The notes beneath the pieces are model-generated. The model did no database searches and was not told the origin of the DNA. It saw nothing but the letters and a program-made list of their open reading frames with translations. Positions 36,330 through 45,507 of a stretch of 64,000 nt of DNA are shown piece after piece. The DNA is from an uncultured Flavobacteriales bacterium (GTDB lineage Bacteria > Bacteroidota > Bacteroidia > Flavobacteriales_D > Sanyastnellaceae): positions 18,874 through 82,873 of the forward strand of contig CALKGK010000018.1 of assembly GCA_938085105.1 (NCBI GenBank), in the 5' to 3' direction. Both the position numbers and the translations under genes were made by a program. The stretch's first letter is position 1; each line of letters opens with the position of its first letter.

Positions 36330-39300
36330 TTATGGCTGAATAAATTGTTCTGAAAACAAGACTTCAGTGGCGGTTCTTACCGTGATTACGTACACACCTT
36401 GTGCCAATTGCGACTGGGCAAACAGGAACTCCCCTTGTTCCATGAGGCTGTACTCTTCTTCAATAATGCGTTGTCCCGCAGTAGTATAAACCGCAAAACT
36501 TAAGGGGGTCGAGATTTCCTCCTTCACGCTAAACACCAATCCGTCGTTTTGCGTGCTCATGGTAAGCAAAGCTTCTCCTTTGTCATCTTTTTGGGAACCT
36601 TCCGTTCCCGAGTTGGCTTCAAAGCCGTCAATTGGATTGGCTTCCCTTTCGAAAACTTCAATCATTTCGGTACTGCTTAGTGTGCAATCATTGGAAGAAA
36701 CATGCTGGGTGAGAGCGTAAATTCCGGGTGCGGTGTATTCATGAATGGGGTTGGCGTTCAAGCTATCAAGACTTCCGTCACCAAAATCATATACCAAGCT
36801 TTGTGCATTGAGGGTTTGCGCGTTAATGAAGATGCTCTCGTTCACGTAAACTTCAGTGCTGGATAATTCAAAGCCTGATTGTGGCGCAAGATCGTCCCTA
36901 AGGTCAACACTTGGAAGATCAGCCATCATTTCACACTCTGAAATGGCAACAAGATGATAGGGCTCTGCATTCAAATTGTTCACAAGTACGTTGCCTTGTA
37001 CTGAATTTAATACAGCAACGGTATTGTAATTGTCGTCCTGAACTTCGATGTCCCAGAGATATTCATTACTCAAAAAGAATTCAATGCTGCCGGTTCCATC
37101 TTCATTGCAAGTACTCCGCTGAATGAGGGTTTCAATTTCTGCAGGAGGTGCTGCTTCAATTTGAACCATCTGAACATTGCTCCCGCAAAATTCGGAGTTG
37201 TTCTGAACTTCAACTTCGTAAAATCCGGGATCTAGACCCTCCAATTGATCTGAAGAACTTGCTCCATAGGTGGTTTGAAGTACTTCTCCCATTTCATCTC
37301 TCCAAATGTAGGTCCAAGGCGCTTCACCATAACCTTCGGCGGTAATGATTCCGTTGGCGGCGCCCGGACAACTTTCGTCCACGCTGCTCAGCTCACTTGG
37401 TGCGTTGAAGTGGATGACAAATCGAAGTGGGTCGCTGTTCTCATCCATCACAAAAGGGAACAAGTCTCCTTCGTTAAAAGGCGCAAACACGCCACTGTCT
37501 TTGTCTTCAAGTACCAAACACAGTCCGTTTTCAAAGGCATCAATGCTTTCGTTGGCGAGGATGAATTCGCCCTGACTTCCTGCTCTCACTTCGAGTTGAA
37601 CAGTGGTATGTGCTTCGGGATTTGGAAACATGCTAATGCTTAGTCGTTCCTCCTCCTCGGGATCATTTACAATGGCGATGCTCGGAATGGATGCATCTGG
37701 CGCATAAAATTTATAGGCGTCAAAAGGAGCGTCAAAGGCCATCGTTGCTTGATCATTGAAACCAAACACGGCTTCGTCGTTTCGGCCGCTGGCTTGAAGT
37801 TCAATGCGAATAAGGGCTTGTGTTGAAACCTCGTTGTTTCTCATAAATACTCCGTTCAATGTGGTTTTGGCAGCTTCTTGAAAAGTGATGTTCTGGAGTC
37901 CGCCACTTCCATTGGCCTGAACCCAAAATGCTTGTCCGGAAGCAATTCTACTCGTTAAAGAACCGATGCTTACCCCATTCACATAACTGGAATACTGTCC
38001 AGAATTGGGATCGTAAGCATAAATGGCGTTGTTCACTCCAACGATGCTCAGACCAGAACTACTGTCCCAATCAATGGAGGCAGGGTAAGGGTTGGAGATG
38101 AGGTTCCAACCATCATTTCCAGCTCCCAATTCAGATGGGGTATAGCTCAAAGGAATGCGTTGTTCGCCCCGATGGAAAGGCCCCCTCATTTCAATGGTAC
38201 TTGGTCCTGGGTTGAAATAAACGAAATAGCCTTTGCCAGATTCAATGGTGTCTGTGACGTTACCGATGCTTTGAAAACCGAAATTCCGGTCTGCTTCAGT
38301 ACCCTCAAAAAAGCGCTCATCATAAACCCGAATATTGCTCCAAGGGTTTTGGGCTGAAGGATAGTTGGGGTAGTCAGAACCAGCGAAACCGGTGGTTGGG
38401 AAGTCGTCGTTCCACTGTTCAAATGTGGCGTTTTCGATCGGACTCCCCATCATTCTCCAAGAGCTGGATCCAGCTGGGAAATAGCGCTGGTAAGTAATGG
38501 TATCGCCCACAATGTCTGCTCCTGTTTTGATTTCAGCAATAGAACCCGTGCTTGCCGCATTGGAGAGCAAGGTAATTTCTTGTTCGTTGAAGTCAAACAC
38601 ACCTTGATAGGGCATGAGGTTCCCTCGAATGCCAACAGGGGTCATGCATTTCACTGTATCACCTGAATATACTTTCAGGTCGAAAAAATGAACGTTGCCA
38701 TTTCCTTCAATTTGCTGCTCTTCGCTCCCCTCAAAGGAAACCACGCCGGTGCTTTGGTCAAAACTGCCCAAAACGTTCAAATCTCCTTTGAGTACCAAGG
38801 AGGAAGAAGTGTTTTCGAAGGTCATGCTCGCCCCGCTCGAAATTTCGAGATCGCCAACATTGATGGTTCCGCTAATTTCTGGTTGATGGGTTCCGTTGGA
38901 AATAATCACATCGTCATTGGATTGAGGAATGTTTCCTCCTAGCCAGTTGGAGGAGGTGTTCCAGTCGCTGGAGTTGGTTCCAATCCAGGTCATCGGACCC
39001 GAAGAAGAACTTGGGCTTAGATCAATGGTGGTGTTTCCTGGTGAGAGTTGCGGACCGTTGATACTTAATAATGCATCGAAGCATTCCAAAGAACTTGGAG
39101 AAGCAGCAGCACAATCCGTACCCGAAGTATAGGTGTTCGCTGTAGTCACAACCCCACTTCCGCCGTTGTTGGGCAAATTGAAGAAGAGATTGTTGTTGCC
39201 ACAAGCCAGCTGTCCTTGCAAAGTCCACATCGAAGATGGAGCATTACTTCCATCAATAACAATATCATAGGCAATGTCAACAGTGTAGTTATAGCCCCAT

Positions 39301-39455
39301 TGACAATTGGCCGGGACATTTACATCCACAATTTCGAGTGTAACACTTAAGGTGTAGCCAGAACTTGAAGTAAAGGTTTGGGTGCTTTGGGCGTAGCTTG
39401 CCAAGGTGCAAAAGAGCATTCCAAGCGAAAGCCAAATTTTGTTTTTTGTAATCAT
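36330..39455 (-). CDS. giant secreted T9SS-sorted protein, paralogue of its upstream neighbour
   Basis: A 1041-residue surface protein. The signal peptide (KIWLSLGMLFCTLASYAQS) precedes a short beta domain with CQWGYNYTVDIAYDIV. A long region follows that also occurs in the neighbouring 1525-residue protein: WNTSSNWLGGNIPQSNDDVI, EITLLSNAASTGSIAEIK, DDFPTTGFAGSDYPNYPS, GFQSIGNVTDTIESGKGYFV and GVNNAIYAYDPNSGQYSSYV. Then come a SprB-like repeat (ESCPGAANGIITAEGYGEAP), a PKD domain (VYDFGDGSLDSLNANPIHEY) and a T9SS-type C-terminus (QLAQGVYVITVRTATEVLF). The start is ATG 39455, fixed by the signal peptide, though the frame extends 45 codons upstream. The function is unknown. Confidence 0.87.
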   Translation of the reverse strand: MITKNKIWLSLGMLFCTLASYAQSTQTFTSSSGYTLSVTLEIVDVNVPANCQWGYNYTVDIAYDIVIDGSNAPSSMWTLQGQLACGNNNLFFNLPNNGGSGVVTTANTYTSGTDCAAASPSSLECFDALLSINGPQLSPGNTTIDLSPSSSSGPMTWIGTNSSDWNTSSNWLGGNIPQSNDDVIISNGTHQPEISGTINVGDLEISSGASMTFENTSSSLVLKGDLNVLGSFDQSTGVVSFEGSEEQQIEGNGNVHFFDLKVYSGDTVKCMTPVGIRGNLMPYQGVFDFNEQEITLLSNAASTGSIAEIKTGADIVGDTITYQRYFPAGSSSWRMMGSPIENATFEQWNDDFPTTGFAGSDYPNYPSAQNPWSNIRVYDERFFEGTEADRNFGFQSIGNVTDTIESGKGYFVYFNPGPSTIEMRGPFHRGEQRIPLSYTPSELGAGNDGWNLISNPYPASIDWDSSSGLSIVGVNNAIYAYDPNSGQYSSYVNGVSIGSLTSRIASGQAFWVQANGSGGLQNITFQEAAKTTLNGVFMRNNEVSTQALIRIELQASGRNDEAVFGFNDQATMAFDAPFDAYKFYAPDASIPSIAIVNDPEEEERLSISMFPNPEAHTTVQLEVRAGSQGEFILANESIDAFENGLCLVLEDKDSGVFAPFNEGDLFPFVMDENSDPLRFVIHFNAPSELSSVDESCPGAANGIITAEGYGEAPWTYIWRDEMGEVLQTTYGASSSDQLEGLDPGFYEVEVQNNSEFCGSNVQMVQIEAAPPAEIETLIQRSTCNEDGTGSIEFFLSNEYLWDIEVQDDNYNTVAVLNSVQGNVLVNNLNAEPYHLVAISECEMMADLPSVDLRDDLAPQSGFELSSTEVYVNESIFINAQTLNAQSLVYDFGDGSLDSLNANPIHEYTAPGIYALTQHVSSNDCTLSSTEMIEVFEREANPIDGFEANSGTEGSQKDDKGEALLTMSTQNDGLVFSVKEEISTPLSFAVYTTAGQRIIEEEYSLMEQGEFLFAQSQLAQGVYVITVRTATEVLFSEQFIQP

Positions 39456-39507
39456 GGGATGGTGAATTGATGTGTGTTTGGGGACTTGTGGTGTTTCCCT
39501 CTTGGCC

Positions 39508-42500
39508 TTATTGAATAATGAACTTCTCGGTGTAAAGAACTTCTTGGTTGTTTTTTGCTTCAATGAAATAAATGCCAGGAGCAAATTCACTCGTGTTTAG
39601 GTTGATGTGCATCATTTCTTGAGATAAAAATTGTGTTTCAAATAGCAATTGTCCACCTATACTTAGAACACGAACCAAGGTTTCATTTTCCAGTATTTCA
39701 AGCGATTTTAATTGAAGATTTTCTGCATTGAGATCCAACTCGAATTGAGGCTTTTTATCTGAATCCACCAGCTTGTTATTGGCTTCTTCGTTGGCAGAAA
39801 ATGTAGAAGCTCCTGGTCCTGAGAGTTCGTCACTTGGTCGATCTATCACCTCAATGGTTTGGGTCAATTGTTCTGAACAGAATTCGTTTTCTAAAAGCAC
39901 TTGGACCTCATAGCTCCCGGCAGTGGTGAATTCGTGACTGGGGTTGTTGAGGTCTGAACTCAAATTTCCATCACCGAAATCCCAAGAGATTTGGTTGCAA
40001 TTGCTGCACAGGGCTTCGAAAAGGACATTTTCATTCACCCAAACTTGTTCAGGTACTTCGCTGAAACTTCCTTGAATGGCATTTGGATCGCGCAGGTCGA
40101 TGCTATTGAATTCAATGCTTTGCCCACAATTGTTTTCGGCTATGATTTGATACAGTCCTCCGCTCAAGGCTTCGAAAAGGCTGCTGTCTTGTTGCGCGCT
40201 TTTTTCTTCCAAAAGATCTCCCTCTGTGTTGAACAAGGACAGATCCCACTCATAAGGAGCGTTCATGTTGAGTACAATTTGGGCAGACTCAAGGGAGTTA
40301 CAACTCGCCGTTTCAAAACTGTGCTGAACGTTGGCTTCGTCGGCAGTTTCTACCTGAACAACGGCGCTGCTCGAAGCGCACAAAGCGTTTGATCCCGTTA
40401 CGCTCACTTCGTAAAACCCTGGGGCGAGTCCTTCTGCAACATCTGCGGTGCTCAAAGCGGTGCTTTCTTTCAGAACGTTGCCCATTTCATCTCTCCAAAC
40501 AAAATCCCATGGAGCTTCTCCAAAACCTTGTGCAATGATTTGGCCGTTTTCCGCATCCGGACAACTTTCGTTCAAAACACTCAAATCCAATGGTGGAGCC
40601 ATGTGAATGACGAAGCGTTGCGACGGTGAAGCATCACTCATCACAAAAGGATAGACATCTCCATGGTTGAAAGGAACGGTTTGACCGAGTTCCAAATCTT
40701 CAAGGAAAAGGCAGAGATCATCTTCAGAATCCACCATTGCATTGATCAACATCAAGTCGGTCTGACTTCCTTTTTTCACCTCCAATGGTACCCAAAGTTC
40801 CTCAGCAGGAAAAGGGTTTACAGCAATGCTATAAGGTTCTTGCGAAAGGGTGTCCGGAATCAATGCAAGACTAGGTGTTGCAGGGTTGGAAGGGTAAAAC
40901 TTGAATGCATCTAAATCAGGGTCATAGGCTGAGCTGCTTTCGTCGTTGAAAGCGAGAACGACTTCATCCAAAGTGTTGCTTCCCTCCATTTGTATGCGAA
41001 CAGTGGCATTGGTGGAAAAATTAGTGCTTCTCAAATGAACTCCTTGTAAATTGGACTTAGCACTTTCTTCGATGGTCAAGTTGGGGTTGTTGGCATTTGT
41101 TTTAACCCAAAAGGCTTGTCCTGAGGCAATCAGTCCATCAAATCCTCCAACACCGATGCCGTTAACATAGCTCGCATAGAGTCCGGTAGCAGGATTGAAG
41201 GCGTAAATGGCGTTGTTCACACCCGTTTTTGAGAGTCCGCTAGCTTCCCAGTCAATGGCTGAGGGATAAGGATTCGCAACAAGGTTCCAGCCATCATGCA
41301 CTCCACCCATATCCGAGCTGGAGTAATCCAATGCTAGGGTTTGACTTCCTTTATTGAATTCACCCTGCATGTCGATCGTTGTTGGGTTGGGGTCGAAGTA
41401 AACAAAATAGCCCAGCTCAGTACCAATGGTGTCGGTAACATTCCCAATGGCTTCAAATCCAAAGTTACGGTCGGCTTCATCTCCATTGATGTGGGTTTCG
41501 TCGTATTTACGAATGTTCGCCCAAGGGTTGGCTGATGATGGATAGCTTGGATAATCCGACCCTGGGAATCCTGTGGTTGGGAAATCATCAGCCCATTGTA
41601 GGAAGGCAGCGTCTTTGATGGGAGAACAAAGCATTCTCCAATTTCCTTGTCCGGCAGAGAAAAAACGATGGTAGCGAATTTCATCACCTTCAATACTGGC
41701 GTCAGATTTAATCTCGCCAATGCTTCCTGTGGTGTTCGCGTTGGAAAGCAGACTAAGGTCTCGCTCCTCCAAATCAAGCGTTCCGGACTCCATTTGAAGT
41801 GCACCCCAAAGGGCAATGTTTTGTGTTAATCGAACGGTGTCATTCGTGTTGATTTTCAAACGATAAAACTTACTTACACTGCTTCCAGAAATCAACTGTA
41901 GATCGCTTCCATTCATTTGAACAATGCCGTTTTCGTTGTCGAAATCACCGTTGTTAATGAAGTGTTTCTTCACGTTCAAGACGGCCGAACTGTTCTCCAT
42001 GCTCAATGCAGATCCAGCTTTGATGATGAGGTTCTGAATGGTTACCGCTTCGTCCAAAGAAGGGTTGTTGGTTTGGGTATCAATCATTACTGACTTGGAT
42101 GAACCGGGCACAGTGCCACCTTCCCAATTCGATGCTGTTCCCCAGTCGTTGCTGGTGTTTCCTTTCCAAACATAGGTTTGATCCAAACAATGCTCGTTGC
42201 TCACACTATTTTCAAAAACTCCACTATAACTCGCAAGGACGTTCCCTTCTTCATCTTTAAAAGAGTAGCTGCCGTCCGTTGAGCAACTGCTGTAGTCTGT
42301 TCCTCCGGTAAAACCATCGCCATAGTCATCGTTCAATGTCACAGTGTAACATCCGTCGCTCAAACAGAGTTGGTAATCGATGGGGTCAGGATTTTCTTCA
42401 TCATCGTATTCACCGATATCAATACTTGCGACAACATTGTCCGAAGCATCTTTGATGGACCATCCCAATTCAGACCCCCAGCAATCGCTTTGGAAGGTAA

Positions 42501-44085
42501 AGGTGATGTTGTTCTGGCCGTAGGTTGATGGAACTGCGATGGTGCTCGATGTTTGATCGCTATTATCGTCGTTGGATGCGGTGAGTTCGACATCTAAACT
42601 GATCCCGCTCGGAACACGAATGAGTGGGTTGGTTTCACTGGAAGTCATTCCGTCATACGAAAAGGTCCATAGAATTGTCGTTGCTCCTGAACTGGTGTTC
42701 GTGAACTGAATATCGGCAAAGCCACATCCATTGGAAACGATGGAGTAGGTGAAAGCGGCTGTAGCATTGCTGTAGATGCATGACCCATCGTTGATGGTAG
42801 CGCTGCTGTTGTAGTTATCTGCAAGCACATCGTTACAACCTTTAATTATGCAAAAGGTCCCAGTCAATGTAGCCCCCCAATCTAAAGCGCCGGAGTATTC
42901 GTAAAGGACGAGCTCATCTGGACCTTCAATTTTCAAAGATCCGTTCAAGCTACATCCGGAGTGAATGGTTCCATGAAAGCCATCCGAATAGGAATCTGTG
43001 AGTTTGATCTCGTAACAATCTTCTGCCAAACAGAAGTTGCGCACGATCAGTGCAGCTTCATTGTCATCGCTAAAACTACCTGTGCTTTCGCTATCAATGC
43101 TTAAGTCTTCATCATTACTGAGCTCCCATCCCAATTCACTTCCAAAACAATCCGGTTGCAATTCCATGGTAACAGGAGTGCCGTCGTTGTTCAATGTAAT
43201 CGTGATGCTTTGAGTGCTGATATCGCTATTGTCAGGATTGCTTGCCGTTAAGCTTGCACTGATGGTTTCACCACCATTAAATTCAATCATCGGATTACTT
43301 TCGGTGGATGAAGGATAATCACTCCCAAAGTTCCAAGCGAAGGTGTTAGCACCTGCACTTGTATTGGTGAATTGTATGCTGGTTTTTCCGCATCCTGAGC
43401 TAGCGACTGTATAAGTAAAGCCCGCCGAGGCACTTGGGTAGATGCAGGATTCGTCGTCTTGGTTAGCATTGCTGTTGTAATTACTAGCGATGGGATCAGT
43501 ACATCCACTCACAATTGTGGTGGAGTTTTGTGCCCCTGGAGTTCCATTGCTCACTGTGGAGGCTGCCCATGAAGCGGAGACTCCGTTGTTGGTGTCTGAA
43601 TCTACCAACTCTAAACTACTGCAATTTCCATCTGCATTGGGCCAGCCGTTGTTGTCGTCATAAATCACTTCATCAATGATGGTCCCGCTGTCATTGCGGA
43701 GTCGGATTCGCTCACTGTTGTTGCTCAAACCACCGCTCCATTGAAATACTTGATAGGAATTTCCAGAATACGAGCTGGAGTTATTTGCCACAATGAGGTA
43801 TTCACCGGGGCCCAAGGATGTTCCTGAAGGAAAGGTGAAAGACATGGCTACGCTGAAATTCCACCCAGAGAGGTTGACACTGCTGGTTCCTTGGTTAAAG
43901 AGTTCAACAAATTCATAGTTCCCATCGCTTCCTTGTGAGGAGCAGGGGTTGTAATGAATCTCGTTGATTACGATATCGTCATCTGCTAATGCGAGAGGGC
44001 GAGCGTTGATTTGAAGAAGGGTAAAATAGGCCAGGGCAAAAATGCTCATGGCTTTAAAATTCGGTGCAAGAGTGGTGAACTTCAT
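39508..44085 (-). CDS. giant secreted protein with lamin-tail domain, Cys modules and T9SS sorting domain
   Basis: A 1525-residue surface protein. A signal/anchor (about 1-29) leads into a lamin-tail domain (LTD, about 36-185: IVINEIHYNP, FVELFNQG, NLSGWNFS, PGEYLIVANN). Two tandem Cys-rich modules of about 219 residues follow (194-412 and 416-633), each with GCxDxxAxNYxxxAxxxDxSCIY, a PKD-like core, DCxGSELGW and CYxxxLxDxYxDGFxG. From about 638 (TSNDWGTASNWEGG) it parallels the downstream neighbour, sharing DDFPTTGFPGSDYPSYPS and GVNNAIYAFNPATG. A SprB-like repeat, a PKD domain (SWDFGDGNLSSDLNNPSHEF) and a T9SS C-terminus (FAPGIYFIEAKNNQEV) close the protein. It lies 52 bases upstream of the 1041-residue paralogue; the pair is probably cotranscribed. 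Confidence 0.88.
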   Translation of the reverse strand: MKFTTLAPNFKAMSIFALAYFTLLQINARPLALADDDIVINEIHYNPCSSQGSDGNYEFVELFNQGTSSVNLSGWNFSVAMSFTFPSGTSLGPGEYLIVANNSSSYSGNSYQVFQWSGGLSNNSERIRLRNDSGTIIDEVIYDDNNGWPNADGNCSSLELVDSDTNNGVSASWAASTVSNGTPGAQNSTTIVSGCTDPIASNYNSNANQDDESCIYPSASAGFTYTVASSGCGKTSIQFTNTSAGANTFAWNFGSDYPSSTESNPMIEFNGGETISASLTASNPDNSDISTQSITITLNNDGTPVTMELQPDCFGSELGWELSNDEDLSIDSESTGSFSDDNEAALIVRNFCLAEDCYEIKLTDSYSDGFHGTIHSGCSLNGSLKIEGPDELVLYEYSGALDWGATLTGTFCIIKGCNDVLADNYNSSATINDGSCIYSNATAAFTYSIVSNGCGFADIQFTNTSSGATTILWTFSYDGMTSSETNPLIRVPSGISLDVELTASNDDNSDQTSSTIAVPSTYGQNNITFTFQSDCWGSELGWSIKDASDNVVASIDIGEYDDEENPDPIDYQLCLSDGCYTVTLNDDYGDGFTGGTDYSSCSTDGSYSFKDEEGNVLASYSGVFENSVSNEHCLDQTYVWKGNTSNDWGTASNWEGGTVPGSSKSVMIDTQTNNPSLDEAVTIQNLIIKAGSALSMENSSAVLNVKKHFINNGDFDNENGIVQMNGSDLQLISGSSVSKFYRLKINTNDTVRLTQNIALWGALQMESGTLDLEERDLSLLSNANTTGSIGEIKSDASIEGDEIRYHRFFSAGQGNWRMLCSPIKDAAFLQWADDFPTTGFPGSDYPSYPSSANPWANIRKYDETHINGDEADRNFGFEAIGNVTDTIGTELGYFVYFDPNPTTIDMQGEFNKGSQTLALDYSSSDMGGVHDGWNLVANPYPSAIDWEASGLSKTGVNNAIYAFNPATGLYASYVNGIGVGGFDGLIASGQAFWVKTNANNPNLTIEESAKSNLQGVHLRSTNFSTNATVRIQMEGSNTLDEVVLAFNDESSSAYDPDLDAFKFYPSNPATPSLALIPDTLSQEPYSIAVNPFPAEELWVPLEVKKGSQTDLMLINAMVDSEDDLCLFLEDLELGQTVPFNHGDVYPFVMSDASPSQRFVIHMAPPLDLSVLNESCPDAENGQIIAQGFGEAPWDFVWRDEMGNVLKESTALSTADVAEGLAPGFYEVSVTGSNALCASSSAVVQVETADEANVQHSFETASCNSLESAQIVLNMNAPYEWDLSLFNTEGDLLEEKSAQQDSSLFEALSGGLYQIIAENNCGQSIEFNSIDLRDPNAIQGSFSEVPEQVWVNENVLFEALCSNCNQISWDFGDGNLSSDLNNPSHEFTTAGSYEVQVLLENEFCSEQLTQTIEVIDRPSDELSGPGASTFSANEEANNKLVDSDKKPQFELDLNAENLQLKSLEILENETLVRVLSIGGQLLFETQFLSQEMMHINLNTSEFAPGIYFIEAKNNQEVLYTEKFIIQ
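42187..43506 (-). repeat. two tandem ~219-codon Cys-rich modules
   Basis: Two diverged in-frame copies within the 1525-residue protein (about 42850-43506 and 42187-42840). A third copy occurs in the decayed gene at about 44362-44995. The shared landmarks are GC(T/N)D, NYNS, DCxGSELGW, the cysteine pair ending in CY, and DGF(H/T)G. Confidence 0.8.
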
Positions 44086-44210
44086 CGCGAAATATTAGAG
44101 GTTGTCTTTCCTCCTACGCTGGTTCTTGAGAGAGGTTGATAAGTTTTGGAGCTTTCAGACACCGCTTACAAGTGCCGCTGAGTTTAACCTACAGCTTGTT
44201 CTTTGCAAAA

Positions 44211-44241
44211 AAAAGGGGAGCTCCTTTTGCCCCCCCCTTTT
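44211..44241 (-). terminator. intrinsic terminator downstream of the decayed LTD gene
   Basis: On the minus strand AAAAGGGG (44241-44234) pairs with CCCCTTTT (44218-44211), followed by four more T residues (44210-44207). An internal alternative stem AAAAGG/CCTTTT is also possible. It is 26 bases past the end of the decayed gene. Confidence 0.75.
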
Positions 44242-44266
44242 GATTTAGTATGACGTAACGCAAGCG

Positions 44267-45364
44267 TCACGTGGTGATTAGTTCAGGTAGCATTTTTCTG
44301 AGAACACAATCATTTCTTTGTTTGAGAGCTCTACTTGATAAACCAAAGTCTGCGGCTCCAAGGTATTCACTGATCACGTTGTTGTTTTCGTCCAAGAAGG
44401 AGTAGGTTCCGTCAAAACCACAAGTTTCTCCACTTGTGAAACCAATCCCGTTTCCGGCAAAACCATCACCATAAGTATCGGCAAGGTCAACGGTGTAACA
44501 GTCATCGGGTAAGCAGAACTCGTAATTTACTGTAGCTGGTGTTCCGGTTGTGATGGGGTATGTACCAGCTCCTACACTAGCAATAACCTCGTTCGCACTG
44601 TTGCTTAAGGTCCAAGACAACTCATCTCCAAAGCAGTCTGGGGTAAAACGGAATGTTACAAAAGTGCCAGTGTTGGTGGATGGGGGAACAGTTACGGTAA
44701 TGCTCGTATCTGCAGCTCCCATTCCATTGCTCACCTCGAGGTTGACGTCAAAACTAATATCTGAAGGTACTTCCAGGCTTGGTTCAAACTCATTGGATGT
44801 TTCTCCCAAAAGCGTAAAACTCCAGTTGTTGTTTGCTGCGCCAGAGCTGTTGTTGGTGAAGTTGATGGTTGCTCTTCCGCATTGGTTGCTTACAATGGTG
44901 TATGCAAAATCTGCAGAAGGTGCTGAGTAAGTACACGATCCATCGTCGAGCAAAGCGGTGCTGTCATAATTACTTGCCGTGAGGTCGGTACAGCCTTGCA
45001 CAGCAGAGACACTGTTCACTTCACCTGGAGAACCGTAACCATCGGATTCAGCCCATGCTCCACTTGTGTCATTGTTTGAAGAGGCATCAATCAGCTCCAT
45101 GGACGGACAATCGCCGTCGGCATCCGGCCATAAACCTCCGTCATCGTAATCGACATAATCAATGGTGTTGTTGTTGTCATTTCGAAGGCGGATGTCTTCT
45201 CCATTATTGGATAATCCACCATTTGACCATTCAAACACTTGGTAACCGTTGCCGGCATAAGAATCTTCATTTATGGTAATAACGATGTATTCTCCAGGGG
45301 CTATGGAGCTCCCATTGGGAAAAGTAAAAGAGAATCCTTGGTCAAAATACCATCCAGAAAGGTT
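44267..45364 (-). pseudogene. decayed LTD/Cys-module T9SS gene, truncated at the 5' end and internally deleted
   Basis: A remnant related to the start of the 1525-residue neighbour. In frame from 45364 it reads NLSGWYFDQGFSFTFPNGSS, then PGEYIVITINEDSYAGNGYQ, the LTD tail, and one Cys module (GCTDLTASNYDSTALLDDGS ... DCFGDELSW ... CYTVDLADTYGDGFAG). The signal peptide and first LTD strands are missing: the frame runs only 20 unrelated codons further to a TAA at 45425-45427 and contains no ATG there. After ISEYLGAADFG the homology stops. In the +2 frame from 44361 to 44278, however, the DNA encodes VYQVELSNKEMIVFSEK plus a few residues and a stop, which looks like the end of a T9SS sorting domain. 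An internal deletion with frameshift explains both. A 323-codon frame starting at 45238 remains open. Confidence 0.75.
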
Positions 45365-45507
45365 TTTCCCTTGTTTTTTATGTGTGTGTGCGCTTTTTGT
45401 CGTTCTATCGATGATTATTGCTGCTTAGTCGAAAATTAATGAATTCATTCCGAGCAGGTTGAACATGCATATATTCCTAGAGACGAGACTTTTTGGAACG
45501 GTTTCGC

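Noticed and set aside
44267..45238. Calling the 323-codon frame a normal short secreted protein
   Set aside because: No signal peptide, starts inside a conserved domain whose upstream part is encoded in frame without a start codon, and the sorting domain lies in another frame.
45380..45392. GT-dinucleotide run near the 5' edge of the decayed LTD gene
   Set aside because: Only about five repeats, too short to argue for phase variation, and the downstream gene is already broken.
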